Part shown: in pieces, positions 36,150-48,287 of the stretch
How the letters are laid out: every line of letters begins with the position of its first letter
How positions within the stretch are numbered: position 1 is the stretch's first letter
The notes under the pieces: model-generated
What the model was told of the DNA's origin: nothing
Databases searched by the model: none
What the model saw: the letters and a program-made list of their open reading frames with translations, nothing else
Assembly: GCF_950295315.1 (NCBI RefSeq)
Contig: NC_080181.1
Location: forward strand, 37,415,375-37,479,374
Origin: Erinaceus europaeus
Taxonomy: Eukaryota > Chordata > Mammalia > Eulipotyphla > Erinaceidae
Direction: 5' to 3'
DNA length: 64,000 nucleotides
Position numbers and translations under genes: made by a program

Positions 36150-37981
36150 CTAGCCATTTTTTTTATTTATATGTTTTTTATTATGTTCTGTTGTTCCTCA
36201 GTTGTTGTGTTTTGAGTACAAGCAACACTGTACTAAGTACCTTTATGACAGATGCAATCACCAACCTCAGAAATTACAATAGCAACTGAAGCAAGGATTG
36301 AAGCAGTTTAATCACTACCAGTTAGCCAAACAGTGTCTCCAGTCCATGAAAAAATAGCAACCAAGTCCAAGTGAAGAAGAAAGAGAAAGGAAAAAAGGGA
36401 TAGCAAGAATAGATAGTTATGCGAATCTACTATCCACTGTATATTCATATAGAGAGTCCACTCTGAGTCACATTTCTTCCCCCAAATAATTCACAAATGA
36501 ATATCAGTGAATTCAGAAAGCCAAAGAAGAAGGAAGAAAGGAAGATTTAAAAAAAGAGAGAGAAACAAGAGAGAGAAAAGAAAAAAAATAAGAAAAAGAG
36601 CTGTAATAAAAGAGCAGTAAAAGGGGAGTTTTTTAATTGATTAATTTATTTTTTTTTAAATTTTTTTAATTAGGAGGATGGAGAAGGGGAGAGTGGGTAG
36701 AGGAGGTAGGAGTAGTGAAACAAGTTCCTCTCACAATGGATAAGACGCCCATTCCCCAGCAACGGAAAATACCCTAAGAGTTAATTCTGGTCAACCTAAA
36801 GGAAGGGAGGAACGAGATACACCTTTATATTATATTAATAATAAAATAGAGCAGGGTAACAAACCTATCTCAGATTGCTTCAAGCCTCCTGATCAGAGGC
36901 AGCTGATTGTTAAGGAAGTAAAACAAAAAAAAAATGGAAAAAAAAACACCTCAGGAATAGCCAAGAATAGACAGTTATGCAAATCTACTATCCACTGTAT
37001 ATTCTAGGGGTAACTAGAGGAGAAAGGGAAATAGAGCAGAGATATATGCAGAGAGAGTCCACTCTGAGTCAGATTTCTTCCCAAAATAATTCCCAAACGT
37101 GTATCAGTGAATTCAGAAAGCCGAAGGAGGAAAAAAGAAAGGATGACAAGAATGAGAAAAAGAAGAAAAAAAAAAGAGAGAAAAGAAAAAGAACAGTAAT
37201 AAAAGAGCAGTGAAAGGAAAGATTTATTTATTTATTATTTAATTAGCTGGGGGGGGTGGAGAGTGGTTAGGGGAGGCAGGAAGAGTGAAACAAGTTACTG
37301 TAGCAGTGGATAAGACAGCCAGTCCCCTAGCAATAGAAAATACACTAAGAGTTAATTCTGGTCAACCTGAAGGGGGGGGAAGGGATAAACGTTTATCTAG
37401 TATTGATAATAAAAATAGAACAGAGTGAAAAACCTGTCCTTTCTTCAGCTTGGATGGCTCCAGATTGCTTCAGGCCCCCTGAGGGCAGCTGATTGTTGAG
37501 AAAATAAAGCAAAAAAAAAAATAATAATAGACCTCTGGTGGTCTTTCCCTGTCTGAATAAGGCTCTGCTTGGTGGATTATTTGTAGTTGGAATTGGCCAC
37601 TTAGAAAGAAAAAAGGCCAGGGGTTTCAGAAAGGAATAGAATTAGAAAGCATGACACCCCGTGGTGGGACAGGAATCTTGGTAAAGAAAGAAGCTCAGCA
37701 GGGGAGCCTGCTAGGAGCAGATCTCTGGCCCCCAGGGACTGGTTATGGGGGGGAAGGGGTCAGGGGTGCGCTTCGGGAATAATAATTTTTAAAAAAATTT
37801 TTTTCCTTTCTTTTTACTCTATTTTCTAACCCAAATTGAGCTGTAGTCACCTCCTTGGTGTCACCACTAGGACCCCTTATTGACTGTCCTGCTAAAGGCA
37901 AAAATCCTACCATTTCCAGTAGATGTTGTCAGAGCTCAAGCCACTATCAGCTTCTCATTCCGCCATCTTCTGGAATCCCCC
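36150..37981 (-). promoter_or_regulatory. L1 5' UTR with two tandem ~560-bp units
   Basis: Units of about 36,410-36,960 and 36,965-37,510 share CTACTATCCACTGTATATTC, GTGAATTCAGAAAGCC, AAGAGTTAATTCTGGTCAACC and GGCAGCTGATTGTT. The unit nearer the element start is followed by ~470 bp of other sequence up to the AAGATGGCGG start. Confidence 0.75.
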
Positions 37982-38164
37982 TCCCATATAGATGTTTTAC
38001 ATGTTTTTGTTTGCTTCATCTGAACTATCACATGGTGTATAAGTAAGATGAGTGGAAAGCTGAGTTGATGAGTAACTGGAATGCAGTTCAGTGCAACTGA
38101 GGAATCAAATTCGAATCTTACTGAATTTTAATTCTTTCACACTGAAGTAGCTGTGTATCTCAGG

Positions 38165-38275
38165 CTATGGTGGTGATCAATACAATAAATTCACCACTGG
38201 GAGCCTGCGGCAACTGCTGGGTCACAACACACACCACCATAAACCAGAGCTGAGTAGTACTCTGGTAATGAGAAA
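38165..38275 (+). repeat. SINE family D, degenerate
   Basis: CACCACCATAAACCAGAGC and GAGTAGTACTCTGG mark the 3' half. Confidence 0.7.
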
Positions 38276-38393
38276 GCGACTGGGAGAGAGAGAAAGAGAG
38301 AGCTTTCCCCTTGCATGTGGGGACCAGGGAGTTGAACCCAGGTCCGTGCACACTGTAAAATGTGTGCTTAACCAGATTCACCACTACCTGGGC
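38276..38393 (-). repeat. SINE family B, 5' half
   Basis: GGGAGTTGAACCCAGGTCC and TTAACCAGATTCACCAC. Confidence 0.82.
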
Positions 38394-38419
38394 ATTATTA
38401 TTATTGTTATTATTTATAT

Positions 38420-38521
38420 AAGCAGAGCATCTTCTAGCATATGTGATGCCAGGCACTGAACTTCAGGCTGCGTGCCCGAGAGTCTCATGCTTTATCCACA
38501 GAGTCACTTCCTGGATCATGC
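38420..38521 (-). repeat. SINE family C, diverged
   Basis: GATGCCAGGCACTGAACTTC, CATGCTTTATCCACAGAGTC and CACTTCCTGGATCATG. Confidence 0.75.
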
Positions 38522-39200
38522 CCATCTCTTTAGTTGCCCGTTGTTTGCTGGATTGTAAGTTTGAGGGGCGGTGCAGAGTGGGAGAAATGTTCATCTTGCT
38601 CTCTGGTGCCCTGGTGTGACGTTCTGCCATCTTAAGGCCCTACCCAATGGTTGAACAACCCACATGCTCAGGAAGATGCCCTATTTCTGCCCATGTTTGG
38701 GGTCATGCTGGGTTTTGAGTTCTGTGCCCCCTATGGTACTCTTTGTGTCTTCTATATTGTGCAGTATGTGGCTGTGTAGTTTATATATAGTCTTCCAAGA
38801 CTTGGCATCCAACAGCAGGTTTTGAATGACTTCTCAGAACTTGGCTGCGAGTATGCTGCTGCCCCCTCCTCCATCCCTGTCATATAGCACCTCGGCCTCC
38901 TTGTTCTCCTTTAGGCCAGTGGGGTCTTAATATAAACTGTGGCTTTTCAGAGGCTGATGGCAAACTGATAGCAGACTGATAGCAAAGGGAGGAGGGATGG
39001 AAAGCAAAGGCCATGCTGCTTTCAGTTGTGTCTAAATTAGTGACTGGGTTGGGAGATAGCTCTCCCCCAGTAGAGCTATTCATAAGGTCCTGGGTTCAAT
39101 CCCTGGGAACAGCGAAGCTCCATGGATGATAGAGCAGATCTGCAGTGTCTTTGCTCTCTGCCCTCTCTCTCCAAGAAATGGAGACGGGGAAGGGGGGGGT
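38522..39200. other. CYFIP1 intron, mostly unassigned
   Basis: About 520 bp of unique-looking sequence, then a tRNA-like SINE relic around 39,040-39,175 (GGTCCTGGGTTCAATCCC). Confidence 0.5.
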
Positions 39201-39204
39201 GCAC

Positions 39205-39405
39205 AGTAACAGGTGGTGGCACACCTGGCTAAGCACACATGTGCAAGGACCCAGGTTCAAGCTCCTGCTCTGTTACCTCCAGGGAGGATTCTTCATAAGC
39301 AACGAAGCAGATCTGTAGTCTTTTTCTCTTTCTTTCCCTCTCAATTTCTCTTTGTCCTATCTAATTAAAAAATATTAATAATAAAAAACAAAGAAAGGAA
39401 AGGAA
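39205..39405 (+). repeat. SINE family B
   Basis: CAGGTGGTGGCACACCTGG head, CAGGTTCAAGCTCC B box. Confidence 0.88.
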
Positions 39406-39439
39406 AAAATGGCTATCCTCCCCTCTTTAATATTAGTAT

Positions 39440-39757
39440 TTATTTGTTTTGTTGTTGTTTGTTTTGCCTCCAGGGTTATTGCTGGGGCTCAGTGCCAGCA
39501 CTACAAATCCACTGCTCCTGGAGGCTATTTTTCCCATTTTGTTGCCCTTGTTGTGGTTATTTGTTATTGTTGGATAGGACAGAGAGAAAGCGAGAGAGAT
39601 GGGGAAGACAGAGAGAAAGACAGACATCTGCAAACCTGTTTCATCACCTGTGAAGTGACCCCCTTGCAGGTGGATAGCTGGGGGCTCGAACCAGGATCCT
39701 TATGCCGGTCCTTGTGTTTTTGCCATGTGTGCTTAACCCACTGTGCCCAGCCCCCTT
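39440..39757 (-). repeat. SINE family A with distal tail
   Basis: GCCTCCAGGGTTATTGCTGG, GGGCTCGAACCAGGATCC and AACCCACTGTGCCC. Confidence 0.92.
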
Positions 39758-39769
39758 CCTTTTCTTTTT

Positions 39770-39995
39770 TTGTTTTAATTAATTTATTTTTTATTATCTT
39801 TATTCATTGGATAGAGACAGCCAGAAATCAAGAGGGAGGGGCGTGATAGAGAAGGAGAGAGATAGAGAGATACCTGCAGCCCTGCTTCACCACTCGTAAA
39901 GCTTTCCCCCTACAGGTGGGGACCAGGGGCTCGAACCCGGGTCCTTGAGCACTGTAACACATGCGCTTAACCAGGTGCGCCACCACCTGGCCCCC
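39770..39995 (-). repeat. SINE family B
   Basis: ATTGGATAGAGACAGCCAG, GGCTCGAACCCGGGTCC and GTGCGCCACCACCTGGCCC. Confidence 0.93.
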
Positions 39996-39999
39996 TTCC

Positions 40000-40226
40000 T
40001 TTTCTTTTTCTTCTTCTTCTTCTCCTCGTCCTCCTCTTCCTCCTCCTCCTTCGGTAGGATAAAGAGAAATTGAGAGGGTTGGAGAAGATTGGGAGAGAAA
40101 AAGATACATCTGCAACACTGCTTCACCACGAATGAAGTTTTCCCCCCTTCATGGGGATGGGCTTGAACCCAGATCCTTGTGCCTAGTAACATGGGCACTC
40201 AACTGGTTGCACCACCATCTAGCTCC
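40000..40226 (-). repeat. SINE family B, third of a same-orientation series
   Basis: (TTC)/(TCC) expansion at 40,010-40,050, then GGGCTTGAACCCAGATCC and GTTGCACCACCATCTAGC. Confidence 0.85.
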
Positions 40227-40405
40227 ACATATCCAATTCTTAATAACCACATGTGGTGAACTCACTATCTTACTGGATAGCATGTACAATGAATATTTCC
40301 ATCATCCTCAAGAGTTCTGTTGGAAAGTACTACATCATTTGAGACTGAATGCCAAGATCACCTTGTTTTCAGCCCCAGGTCTCTCACCAAACCTCTCTGC
40401 TGTGA

Positions 40406-40867
<462 letters not shown>

Positions 40868-41075
40868 GGGCCAGGCTGTGGTGCACTTGGATGAGTGCAC
40901 ACATTACAGTGTGCAATGTCCCGGATTCAAGTTCTTAGTCCCCACCTGCAGGGGGAAAGCTTCATGGGTGGTGAAGCAGGGCTGCAGGTGTCTGTTTCTT
41001 CCCTTTCTCTACCTCCCCCTCTCCTCTTTATTTATCTCTGTCTGTATCCAGTAATAAATAAAAATATTTTTTAAA
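40868..41075 (+). repeat. SINE family B
   Basis: GGGCCAGGCTGTGGTGCAC head, GGATTCAAGTTC B box and AATAAATAAAAATA tail. Confidence 0.9.
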
Positions 41076-41081
41076 TTTCCT

Positions 41082-41181
41082 TTTATTTATTTTTTTTGTA
41101 TTACCTTTATTTCCTGGATAGAGACAGCCTTGCACATTGTAATATGTGTGCTCAACCAGGTGTGCCACCACCTGGCCCCCC
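41082..41181 (-). repeat. SINE family B with the whole body deleted
   Basis: The tail (TTCCTGGATAGAGACAGCC) joins directly to the head end (TTGCACATTGTAATATGTG, GTGTGCCACCACCTGGCCC). Confidence 0.85.
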
Positions 41182-41261
41182 AAAAAAAGAATTTTCAAAG
41201 AGAACTTATATGCATAATATTAACTTAGAACTTTTTTTAATTTGAAATTTTAACTGTATAG

Positions 41262-41396
<135 letters not shown>

Positions 41397-41539
41397 TGAC
41401 ATCAGGCTGTGGGCAGTGGTCAGGCACAGGCTCAGGGAAAACCTAACTGGAAGCAAGGAGAGAGCTATTCTAGAAGCTGTCCTTGGAAGCTAAGATAATT
41501 TTCTACTAAGACAAAAAAAAAAAAAAAAAACTGGAGTAG

Positions 41540-41830
<291 letters not shown>

Positions 41831-41964
41831 TAAGTATGGGCTCACACAGGGGGAGGTGGGACCCAAAACTGGTATTAGATTAACCATGGAGATTATGCCC
41901 CTCTGGAAATGGACCAAAACTTGAGTTGCTTCAGGGCCACTTATGTGTGTGGGTTTTTTTGTGT

Positions 41965-42115
41965 TTTTTTTAAGATTTTATTTACTTATTAATGAGAAAG
42001 ATAGGAGAGAGAGAACCAGACTGATCACTCTGGTACATGTGCTGCCGGGGATTGAACTCAGGACTTCATACTTGAGAGGCCGATGCTTTATCCACTGCGA
42101 CACCTCCTGGACCAC
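41965..42115 (-). repeat. SINE family C
   Basis: CTTATTAATGAGAAAGATAGG, CTCTGGTACATGTGCTGCC, GATTGAACTCAGGAC and CACCTCCTGGACCAC. Confidence 0.92.
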
Positions 42116-42199
42116 AGGGTTTTTGTTTTATACCTGATGCCCAAGAGGTGACTTGGAAATGTGTTCCTGGAATGGAATTTATACTTAAGTCAGGTGTGA

Positions 42200-42675
42200 G
42201 GTTTTTTTTTTTAATTATTGGATAGAGATAGAAATTGAGAGGGAAAAGGGAAATAGGGAAGGAAAGAAACAGAGACACACCTGTAGCCCTGTTTCACCAC
42301 TTGTGAAGCTTTCCCTCTGCAGGTGGGAACCAGGGGCTTGAACCTAGGTCCTTGTGCACTATAATGTGTGCTTTTTATTATTATTATTTTTATTTATTTA
42401 TTTTCCCTTTTTGATGCCCTTGTTGTTTTTCATTGTTGTTGTTGCTGATGTCGTCGTTGTTAGATAGGACAGAGAGAAATGGAGAGAGGAGGGGAAGACA
42501 GAGAGGGGGAGAGAAATACAGACACCTGCAGACCTGCTTCACCGCCTGTGAAGCGACTCCCCTGCAGGTGGGGAGCCAGGGGCTCGAACCGGGATCCTTA
42601 CTCTGGTCCTTACACTTTTCGCCATATGCACTTAACCCACTGCGCTACCACCCGACTCCCGTAATGTGTGCATTT
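42200..42675 (-). repeat. SINE family B, split by a family A SINE
   Basis: Tail to B box at 42,200-42,372; the ATAATGTGTGCTTTT target recurs as GTAATGTGTGCATTT at 42,661 after the insertion. Confidence 0.85.
42376..42660 (-). repeat. SINE family A, nested in family B
   Basis: Well-preserved short form: TTATTTATTTTCCC tail, GGGGCTCGAACCGGGATCC and CGCTACCACCCGACTCCC. Confidence 0.93.
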
Positions 42676-42917
42676 AAACACAGATTTTCTTTTTCTTTGA
42701 GATAGAATGTACACAACTTCATGTAGTCATTCTTATGGGAGGGTCTGTGAGCTAAAGAAAAATTAGGAAATAGTGCCCAAGGACACCCAAAAAGGTATTC
42801 ACCACCTTTCAGGGATGAGAGTGTTTTGCAGACACCTATCATTGGGAGATAAGACAAAGATAAGAAATTTGTCAGCAAATCTACTGTAAACCATTAACCA
42901 CTACCCCATCCCACCCT

Positions 42918-43192
42918 TAAAAAAGCAGCGCAGCGGGTTAAGTGCACATGGCGCGAAGCGCAAGTACCGCAGTACGGATCCTGGCTCCCCACCTGCAGGG
43001 GAGTTGCTTCACAGACGGTGAACCAGGTCTACAGGTGTCTGTCTTTCTCTCCCCCTCTGTCTTCCCCTCCTCTCTCCATTTCTGTCTGTCCTATCCAGCA
43101 ACAACAACATCAGTAATGACTACAACAATAAAACAGCAAGGGGAACAAAAGGGAGTGAATAAATAAATATAAAAAAAATACTAAAAAAATAA
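42918..43192 (+). repeat. SINE family A, short form, head slightly truncated
   Basis: Starts AGCAGCGCAGCGGGTTAAG, then GGCGCGAAGCGCAAG; the B box region is partly deleted. Confidence 0.88.
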
Positions 43193-43194
43193 AA

Positions 43195-43360
43195 AGGTAA
43201 AGCCACTGGGTGTTGCTCCTGGTTGAGTACACACATTAATATGTGCAAGGATCTGTGTCCATGCCCCCCATCCCCTGCCTGTCGCTGTAGGTCTCTTCTC
43301 ACCCTCCTCCCCTTTCCCTCTCAAATTCTATCTCTATACAATATAAATAAATGTTAAATA
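43195..43360 (+). repeat. SINE family B, diverged
   Basis: TGGTTGAGTACACACATTAAT and ATCTCTATACAATATAAATAA. Confidence 0.7.
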
Positions 43361-43374
43361 TATATATTTGTTGT

Positions 43375-43445
43375 TGTTTTTACCATAGCACTGCCTAGCT
43401 CACTGGCTTATGGTGGTGTGGGGGATTACCATTATGCTATCACCC
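43375..43445 (-). repeat. SINE family D, shortened
   Basis: GGCTTATGGTGGTGTGGGGG joined to ACCATTATGCTATCACCCC. Confidence 0.8.
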
Positions 43446-43451
43446 CCACCA

Positions 43452-43690
43452 GTAAACTTTTTTTTTTTTTTTTTTTTAATTTATTTTATTTATTCCCTTT
43501 TGTTGCCCTTGTTGTTTTATTGTTGTAGTTATTATTGTTGTTGTCGTTGTTGGATAGGACAGAGAGAAATGGAGAGAGGAAGGGGAAGACAGAGAGGAGG
43601 AGAGAAAGATAGACACCTGCAGACCTGCTTCACCGCCTGTGAAGCGACTCCCCTGCAGGTGGGGAGCCGGGGTTCGAACCGGGACCAGTA
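43452..43690 (-). repeat. SINE family A, 5'-truncated, with perfect target duplication
   Basis: CCAGTAAACTTTTTTTT occurs at 43,449 and again at 43,685. The copy stops inside the B box (GGGGTTCGAACCGGGA). Confidence 0.93.
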
Positions 43691-43837
43691 AACTTTTTTT
43701 TTCTAAGGTGTTAACCATATCAAGGATGCACATGCCAGCAGCTAGTGAGAATCTCCCTTCCACTCCTAGCAGGCAGCAGGGACTGGGCAGTGTTGTCACT
43801 GATGACTAGAAACAGACTCATGAGAAACTTCTATTGA

Positions 43838-44050
<213 letters not shown>

Positions 44051-44132
44051 TAAATAAATATGTATTTAAATTTTTTACTAGGATACAGAGAAAAATGAAG
44101 AGGAAAGTGAGAGATAAAGACATACACCTGGG

Positions 44133-44325
44133 GGTGGGCAGGCAGTGGCACACCTGGTTAAGTGTATACATTAGAGTGCACAAGGACTCAGGTTCAAGCC
44201 CGTTTGCCCCCTACAGGGGGAAAGCTTCACAAATTGTGAAGCAGAACTGGAGGTGTCTCTCTTGTCTGTTTCCCTATCTCCCCCCCTCAACTTCTCTCTA
44301 TATACAATAATAAGTAAATACAGAT
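44133..44325 (+). repeat. SINE family B
   Basis: GCAGGCAGTGGCACACCTGG head, CAGGTTCAAGCCC B box, AATAATAAGTAAATA tail. Confidence 0.88.
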
Positions 44326-44329
44326 ATTT

Positions 44330-44440
44330 AAAGAGAAAGAGACCTGCAGCACTGATTGTGAACTTTCTCCCTTGCAATTAGGGTTTGAACCAGTATCTTT
44401 GTGCACTTTACCAGATATGCCACCACCTGGCCCTCAAATG
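44330..44440 (-). repeat. SINE family B, 5' half
   Basis: GGGTTTGAACCAGTATC and ATGCCACCACCTGGCCC. Confidence 0.82.
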
Positions 44441-44584
44441 TTTCTTGTTCAAAGTAGTTTTCCCCTACCCCAAGCGTAATTTTCATTCCAGTGCATAGAG
44501 TGTTTCCAGCTTTATCCCAAAGTGAATCTAACTAACTGATAAGTACAACAGTTTGGCAGCTTAAACACTAAAATACCACCCGAC

Positions 44585-44639
44585 TGTGGAGTTTCACAGA
44601 CTGTGGAGTGCTGTGCAGTTTGTCTCCAGCATTCCTGTG
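44585..44639 (+). pseudogene. 55-bp copy of a CYFIP1 coding exon in a CYFIP1 intron
   Basis: Matches exon bases 41,752-41,806 at 51 of 55 positions without gaps, in the same orientation, in the intron between the last two coding exons. It runs without a break into a headless family A SINE (from 44,640). Confidence 0.9.
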
Positions 44640-44831
44640 CAGGGGGAACACTTCACAAGCAGTGAAGCAGGTTTGCAGGTTTCTGTCTTTCGCCCTCTCA
44701 ATTCCTCCTGTCCTCTCTCAATTTCTCTCTGTCCTATCCAATAAAATGGGAAAAAATGGCCACAAGGAGCAGTGGATTTGTAGTGCCTGCACTAAGCCCC
44801 AGTGATAACCCTGGGGGTGGAAAAAAAAAAT
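44640..44831 (+). repeat. SINE family A, headless, fused to exon copy
   Basis: Starts CAGGGGGAACACTTCACAAG, continues through the body and distal tail (CACAAGGAGCAGTGG) and ends in an A run followed by a T run. Confidence 0.88.
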
Positions 44832-44840
44832 TTTTTTTTT

Positions 44841-45196
44841 TTTGTAAACATACATCTGCAGATTAGGCAAAGCAGAAGTGAGTTCACTAATTGAAGAAAG
44901 TACTCTTGATTTAGTCCAGAAAAAAGGAAATGTAGGTTTGGGAGGTAAAGTGACCCCATAAACATGTCAGTCCCCTAATCCCTGGACTGTGAAATGCTGA
45001 GTTTAGAACAGAACAGACGTGTGTGGATAAGGGTGATGGACTTTAGACTGAGTGTATCCTGGGTTATCCACGTGTATCCACTCTAGTCATGTAAACTGAG
45101 AACTTCCTCCAGCCAAAGGTGCTAGAAACATGCTAAATTGGGTCATGTTGGAAAGCAAAAGGAATGTGGGCTAACAGCTATAGATAGAAAATGGGG
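44841..45196. other. CYFIP1 intron, no recognised repeat
   Basis: No feature recognised. Confidence 0.5.
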
Positions 45197-45302
45197 GGAG
45201 TCGGGCAGATGGGGAACCAGGGGACTCAAACCCAATCCCTGCACAGGTCCTTTAGTTTAGTATTCTGTGCACTTAACCGTGTGCGCCACCACCCAGCCCC
45301 TG
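45197..45302 (-). repeat. SINE family A/B 5' half, rearranged
   Basis: GGGGAGTCGGGCAGATGGG, a forward head piece, joins a reversed 5' half (GGGACTCAAACCCAATCC, GTGCGCCACCACCCAGCCCC). Confidence 0.75.
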
Positions 45303-45517
45303 AAGATACAGTGAACCACCTGATTTTAAATCATCTGAACGTTCACTTTGACTCTTCTGATCTTCGTGGTAACTAATCATTTCACCATTTTCATTAAGTT
45401 TGTTCATCTTTCATGCCAAGATCTTGAGGGCTTTATCACTTACTGGTTTTATTTGCAGGCTGTTCTTTGAACTTGGATTTCTTTCCTTCCAAGATGTTCT
45501 CATTTCCTTCTCTTTGG

Positions 45518-45619
45518 CAGCTGCTCCCACCAAGCTGAGAGTACTTGCACATAACTAGAGGGTCCTGACAGCTGCTCCCACCAAGCTGAGAGTACTTGCA
45601 CATAACTAGAGGGTCCTGA
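45518..45619. repeat. 51-bp perfect tandem duplication
   Basis: Units 45,518-45,568 and 45,569-45,619 are identical (start CAGCTGCTCCCACCAAGC). Confidence 0.95.
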
Positions 45620-45771
45620 CTTCTGGGAGTATCTCTAGGATAGACCAGCTTGCTTCATGTTCCCTAATTCCCCTGCGGAGGGTGTCCTGGCAACCACTTT
45701 TACTCTAGCACTGATTTATAAAATTTCTCCCACCCCAAACCCATTTTCATATGTATGTTCTTTATCATTAG
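45620..45771. other. CYFIP1 intron, no recognised repeat
   Basis: Continues the unassigned stretch that begins at 45,303. Confidence 0.5.
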
Positions 45772-45958
45772 AGGAGTGGATCCAGGTGGTGGTGCACCTG
45801 CTTAAGTGCACACAGTCCTAGGCTCAAGCCCCTAGTCCCCACCTACAGTGGGAAAGCTTCACAAATGGTGAAGCAGGACTGCTGGTCTTATCTTTCTCCC
45901 TCTGTATCACCTCCTTTCCTCTCAATTTCTGTCCCTAACCAATAAATTTAAAGAAAGA
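45772..45958 (+). repeat. SINE family B
   Basis: CCAGGTGGTGGTGCACCTGC head, GGCTCAAGCCCCTAG B box. Confidence 0.88.
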
Positions 45959-46588
<630 letters not shown>

Positions 46589-47000
46589 GGACATGTTTAT
46601 TACCTGTTTTCGAGGACTCCCAATACTAATAGCATTTAAGGGCATGCTTTTCTTTCCATAAACCATGTAGTGAAATTTTTAGGGACTATTTTTCAGTATC
46701 TTTGTGCCTGTTTAAGAAAAGGGGGGGGGTCTTTGCAATCTAAAAGCTTAATTTTATAAAATTATTTTTCTAGACTAAAATTGTATATGCTTTTGGTAAT
46801 TAGAAATTCTGAGACTATTGGCTGCTGATTGTTGCTATCATGTTCTTACAATATGTTCCCCCCCCCACCCCCCCCGGGGATGTTCCAACATCTAGCTGTG
46901 TCATAAAATGCTGAGTTAATCCATTAACAGTTTAGGGAAGGGTCAGTAGGGTTTAAAAGACATTTACAGATTTAAGCAAGAGACAATATCAACTAATTGT

Positions 47001-47006
47001 AATAAA
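47001..47006 (+). terminator. Candidate poly(A) signal, CYFIP1
   Basis: Canonical AATAAA 413 bp after the stop codon, first of three in the 3' UTR. Confidence 0.4.
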
Positions 47007-47162
47007 ATCATTTGCCAATTAGAATTAAACTTAATGAGTAATTATTTAGCTTTTCCTTAGGATTTTTCTGATGCGGTCTTTTATGAATACACTTTTCTAA
47101 GTCCTCCTCCCCCCTTTTGTGTATCAGTGTATAAGAAAAATGAATTTCACTTCTTTGCTTCC

Positions 47163-47168
47163 AATAAA
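47163..47168 (+). terminator. Candidate poly(A) signal, CYFIP1
   Basis: Canonical AATAAA in CCAATAAATC. A third copy lies at 47,215-47,220. Confidence 0.4.
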
Positions 47169-47220
47169 TCCAGTTACCCCCAACTCTTAAATCGTATGGT
47201 TTAAAAGTTATAGAAATAAA

Positions 47221-47516
47221 AACAAATTGAAGCCTCTTCATGTTCACTCATTTACATAGGTTGGAAGCTCCGTATCACGTGCAATCTAGTCAAAAGAGAA
47301 CAAGTGACAATTTCTGTGTGCTTTCAGATAATGCTAGAGGCCAAATTTAAGTGATGTTGTAAGGGGAGAAAAAAAATTCCACAAAAACCTGAGGCCAGGA
47401 AGCTCACACAGTAGAGTACATTCCTTTGTATGCCAGCAGACCAAGTCTGAGCCATACATAGCACTGGGGAAAACACTTGGTGCTGTGGTACCTCTTTCTA
47501 AAATGAAAATGTTGGT
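47221..47516. other. Intergenic or extended CYFIP1 3' UTR
   Basis: No recognised repeat. Confidence 0.4.
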
Positions 47517-47636
47517 CTGGATGGTGGGGGAGATAGCATAATGGTTATACAAAGAAACTGATGCCTGGCGCTCCAAAGTCCCTGGTTCAAAACCCCACAC
47601 CACCACAAGCCAGAAGTGAGCAGTTAAAAAAGAAAA
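47517..47636 (+). repeat. SINE family D
   Basis: GGGGGAGATAGCATAATGG head, CTGGTTCAAAACCCC B box and a GTGAGCAGTTAAAAAAG end. Confidence 0.9.
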
Positions 47637-48281
47637 TGCTGGTCTGGATGTAGTATAGCTCAAACACAAGATCCTGGAGCCTCAGCCTCAATAAATCCCC
47701 AAGGGGATGGTTAGTTCATATACATATAAAGCACAGCTAAGGGATATAAGTATATAGTACATCCACGGTATCAAAGTGGCATAAGGACTATCTATAATGG
47801 AAGGAATGTCTAAAAAGACTCCTTATATGGTCAATAAGAAACACTGGGAGAAAAGGTAATTTCATGTTATTGGTAAAACTGCCCTTTCTACCCCTTGCCC
47901 CCAGAGTGAATGCCATCATCCTGTGAGCTTCTCCTACCCTCATGTCTGTGCAGACATGAGGCACCAGTGGTGGGATCATGCCATGTGACCCAGGATAGTG
48001 CTCTCTTTCTGCTACCCAGGTAGAAACAAATGGTCACCTTTTTTGTTTGTTTTTAATAACAATAACTGCAAATGAATGGTAGGCTTTGAGGCTAAAGGTC
48101 ATTAACACTCTAAGTTTTTTGCAGGTTTGAAAGTTTTATCGTCTTCAAAAGACCAAATGTACAATGGTTCAAATTTATCTCAATGAAAATAAAAGACTTG
48201 GTACAAAGAAGTCATATTTTGCAAACATTTAAGTTTGGTCTAAGCATTCAGACTTAAGAGAAAAAAACTTTAAATTATCTT
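47637..48281. other. CYFIP1-NIPA2 convergent intergenic stretch
   Basis: No repeat or ORF of note; may contain further 3' UTR of either gene. Confidence 0.5.
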
Positions 48282-48287
48282 TTTATT
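48282..48287 (-). terminator. Candidate poly(A) signal, NIPA2
   Basis: AATAAA on the - strand about 1.1 kb below the NIPA2 stop. Confidence 0.35.

Larger units (their letters stand above)
33833..37981 (-). mobile_element. L1 LINE with monomeric 5' UTR, internally deleted, split by an LTR
   Basis: In + coordinates: ORF2 reverse transcriptase (33,833-34,218, with the FADD box). A direct jump at ~34,219 then leads to the endonuclease region (a ~1.4-kb loss judged against the L1 at 4.5-10.4 kb), with an LTR at 34,286-34,755. More ORF2 start and ORF1 follow (35,240-36,125), then a 1.8-kb 5' UTR ending at the element start near 37,981 (AGAAGATGGCGGAATGAG on the - strand). Confidence 0.82.
46589..47220 (+). 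other. CYFIP1: CYFIP1 3' UTR (end inferred)
   Basis: AT-rich non-coding sequence after the stop, with no SINE. AATAAA hexamers occur at 47,001-47,006, 47,163-47,168 and 47,215-47,220; which one is used cannot be told from sequence. A C-rich low-complexity run at ~46,857-46,876 and a G run at ~46,722-46,730 interrupt it. Confidence 0.6.
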
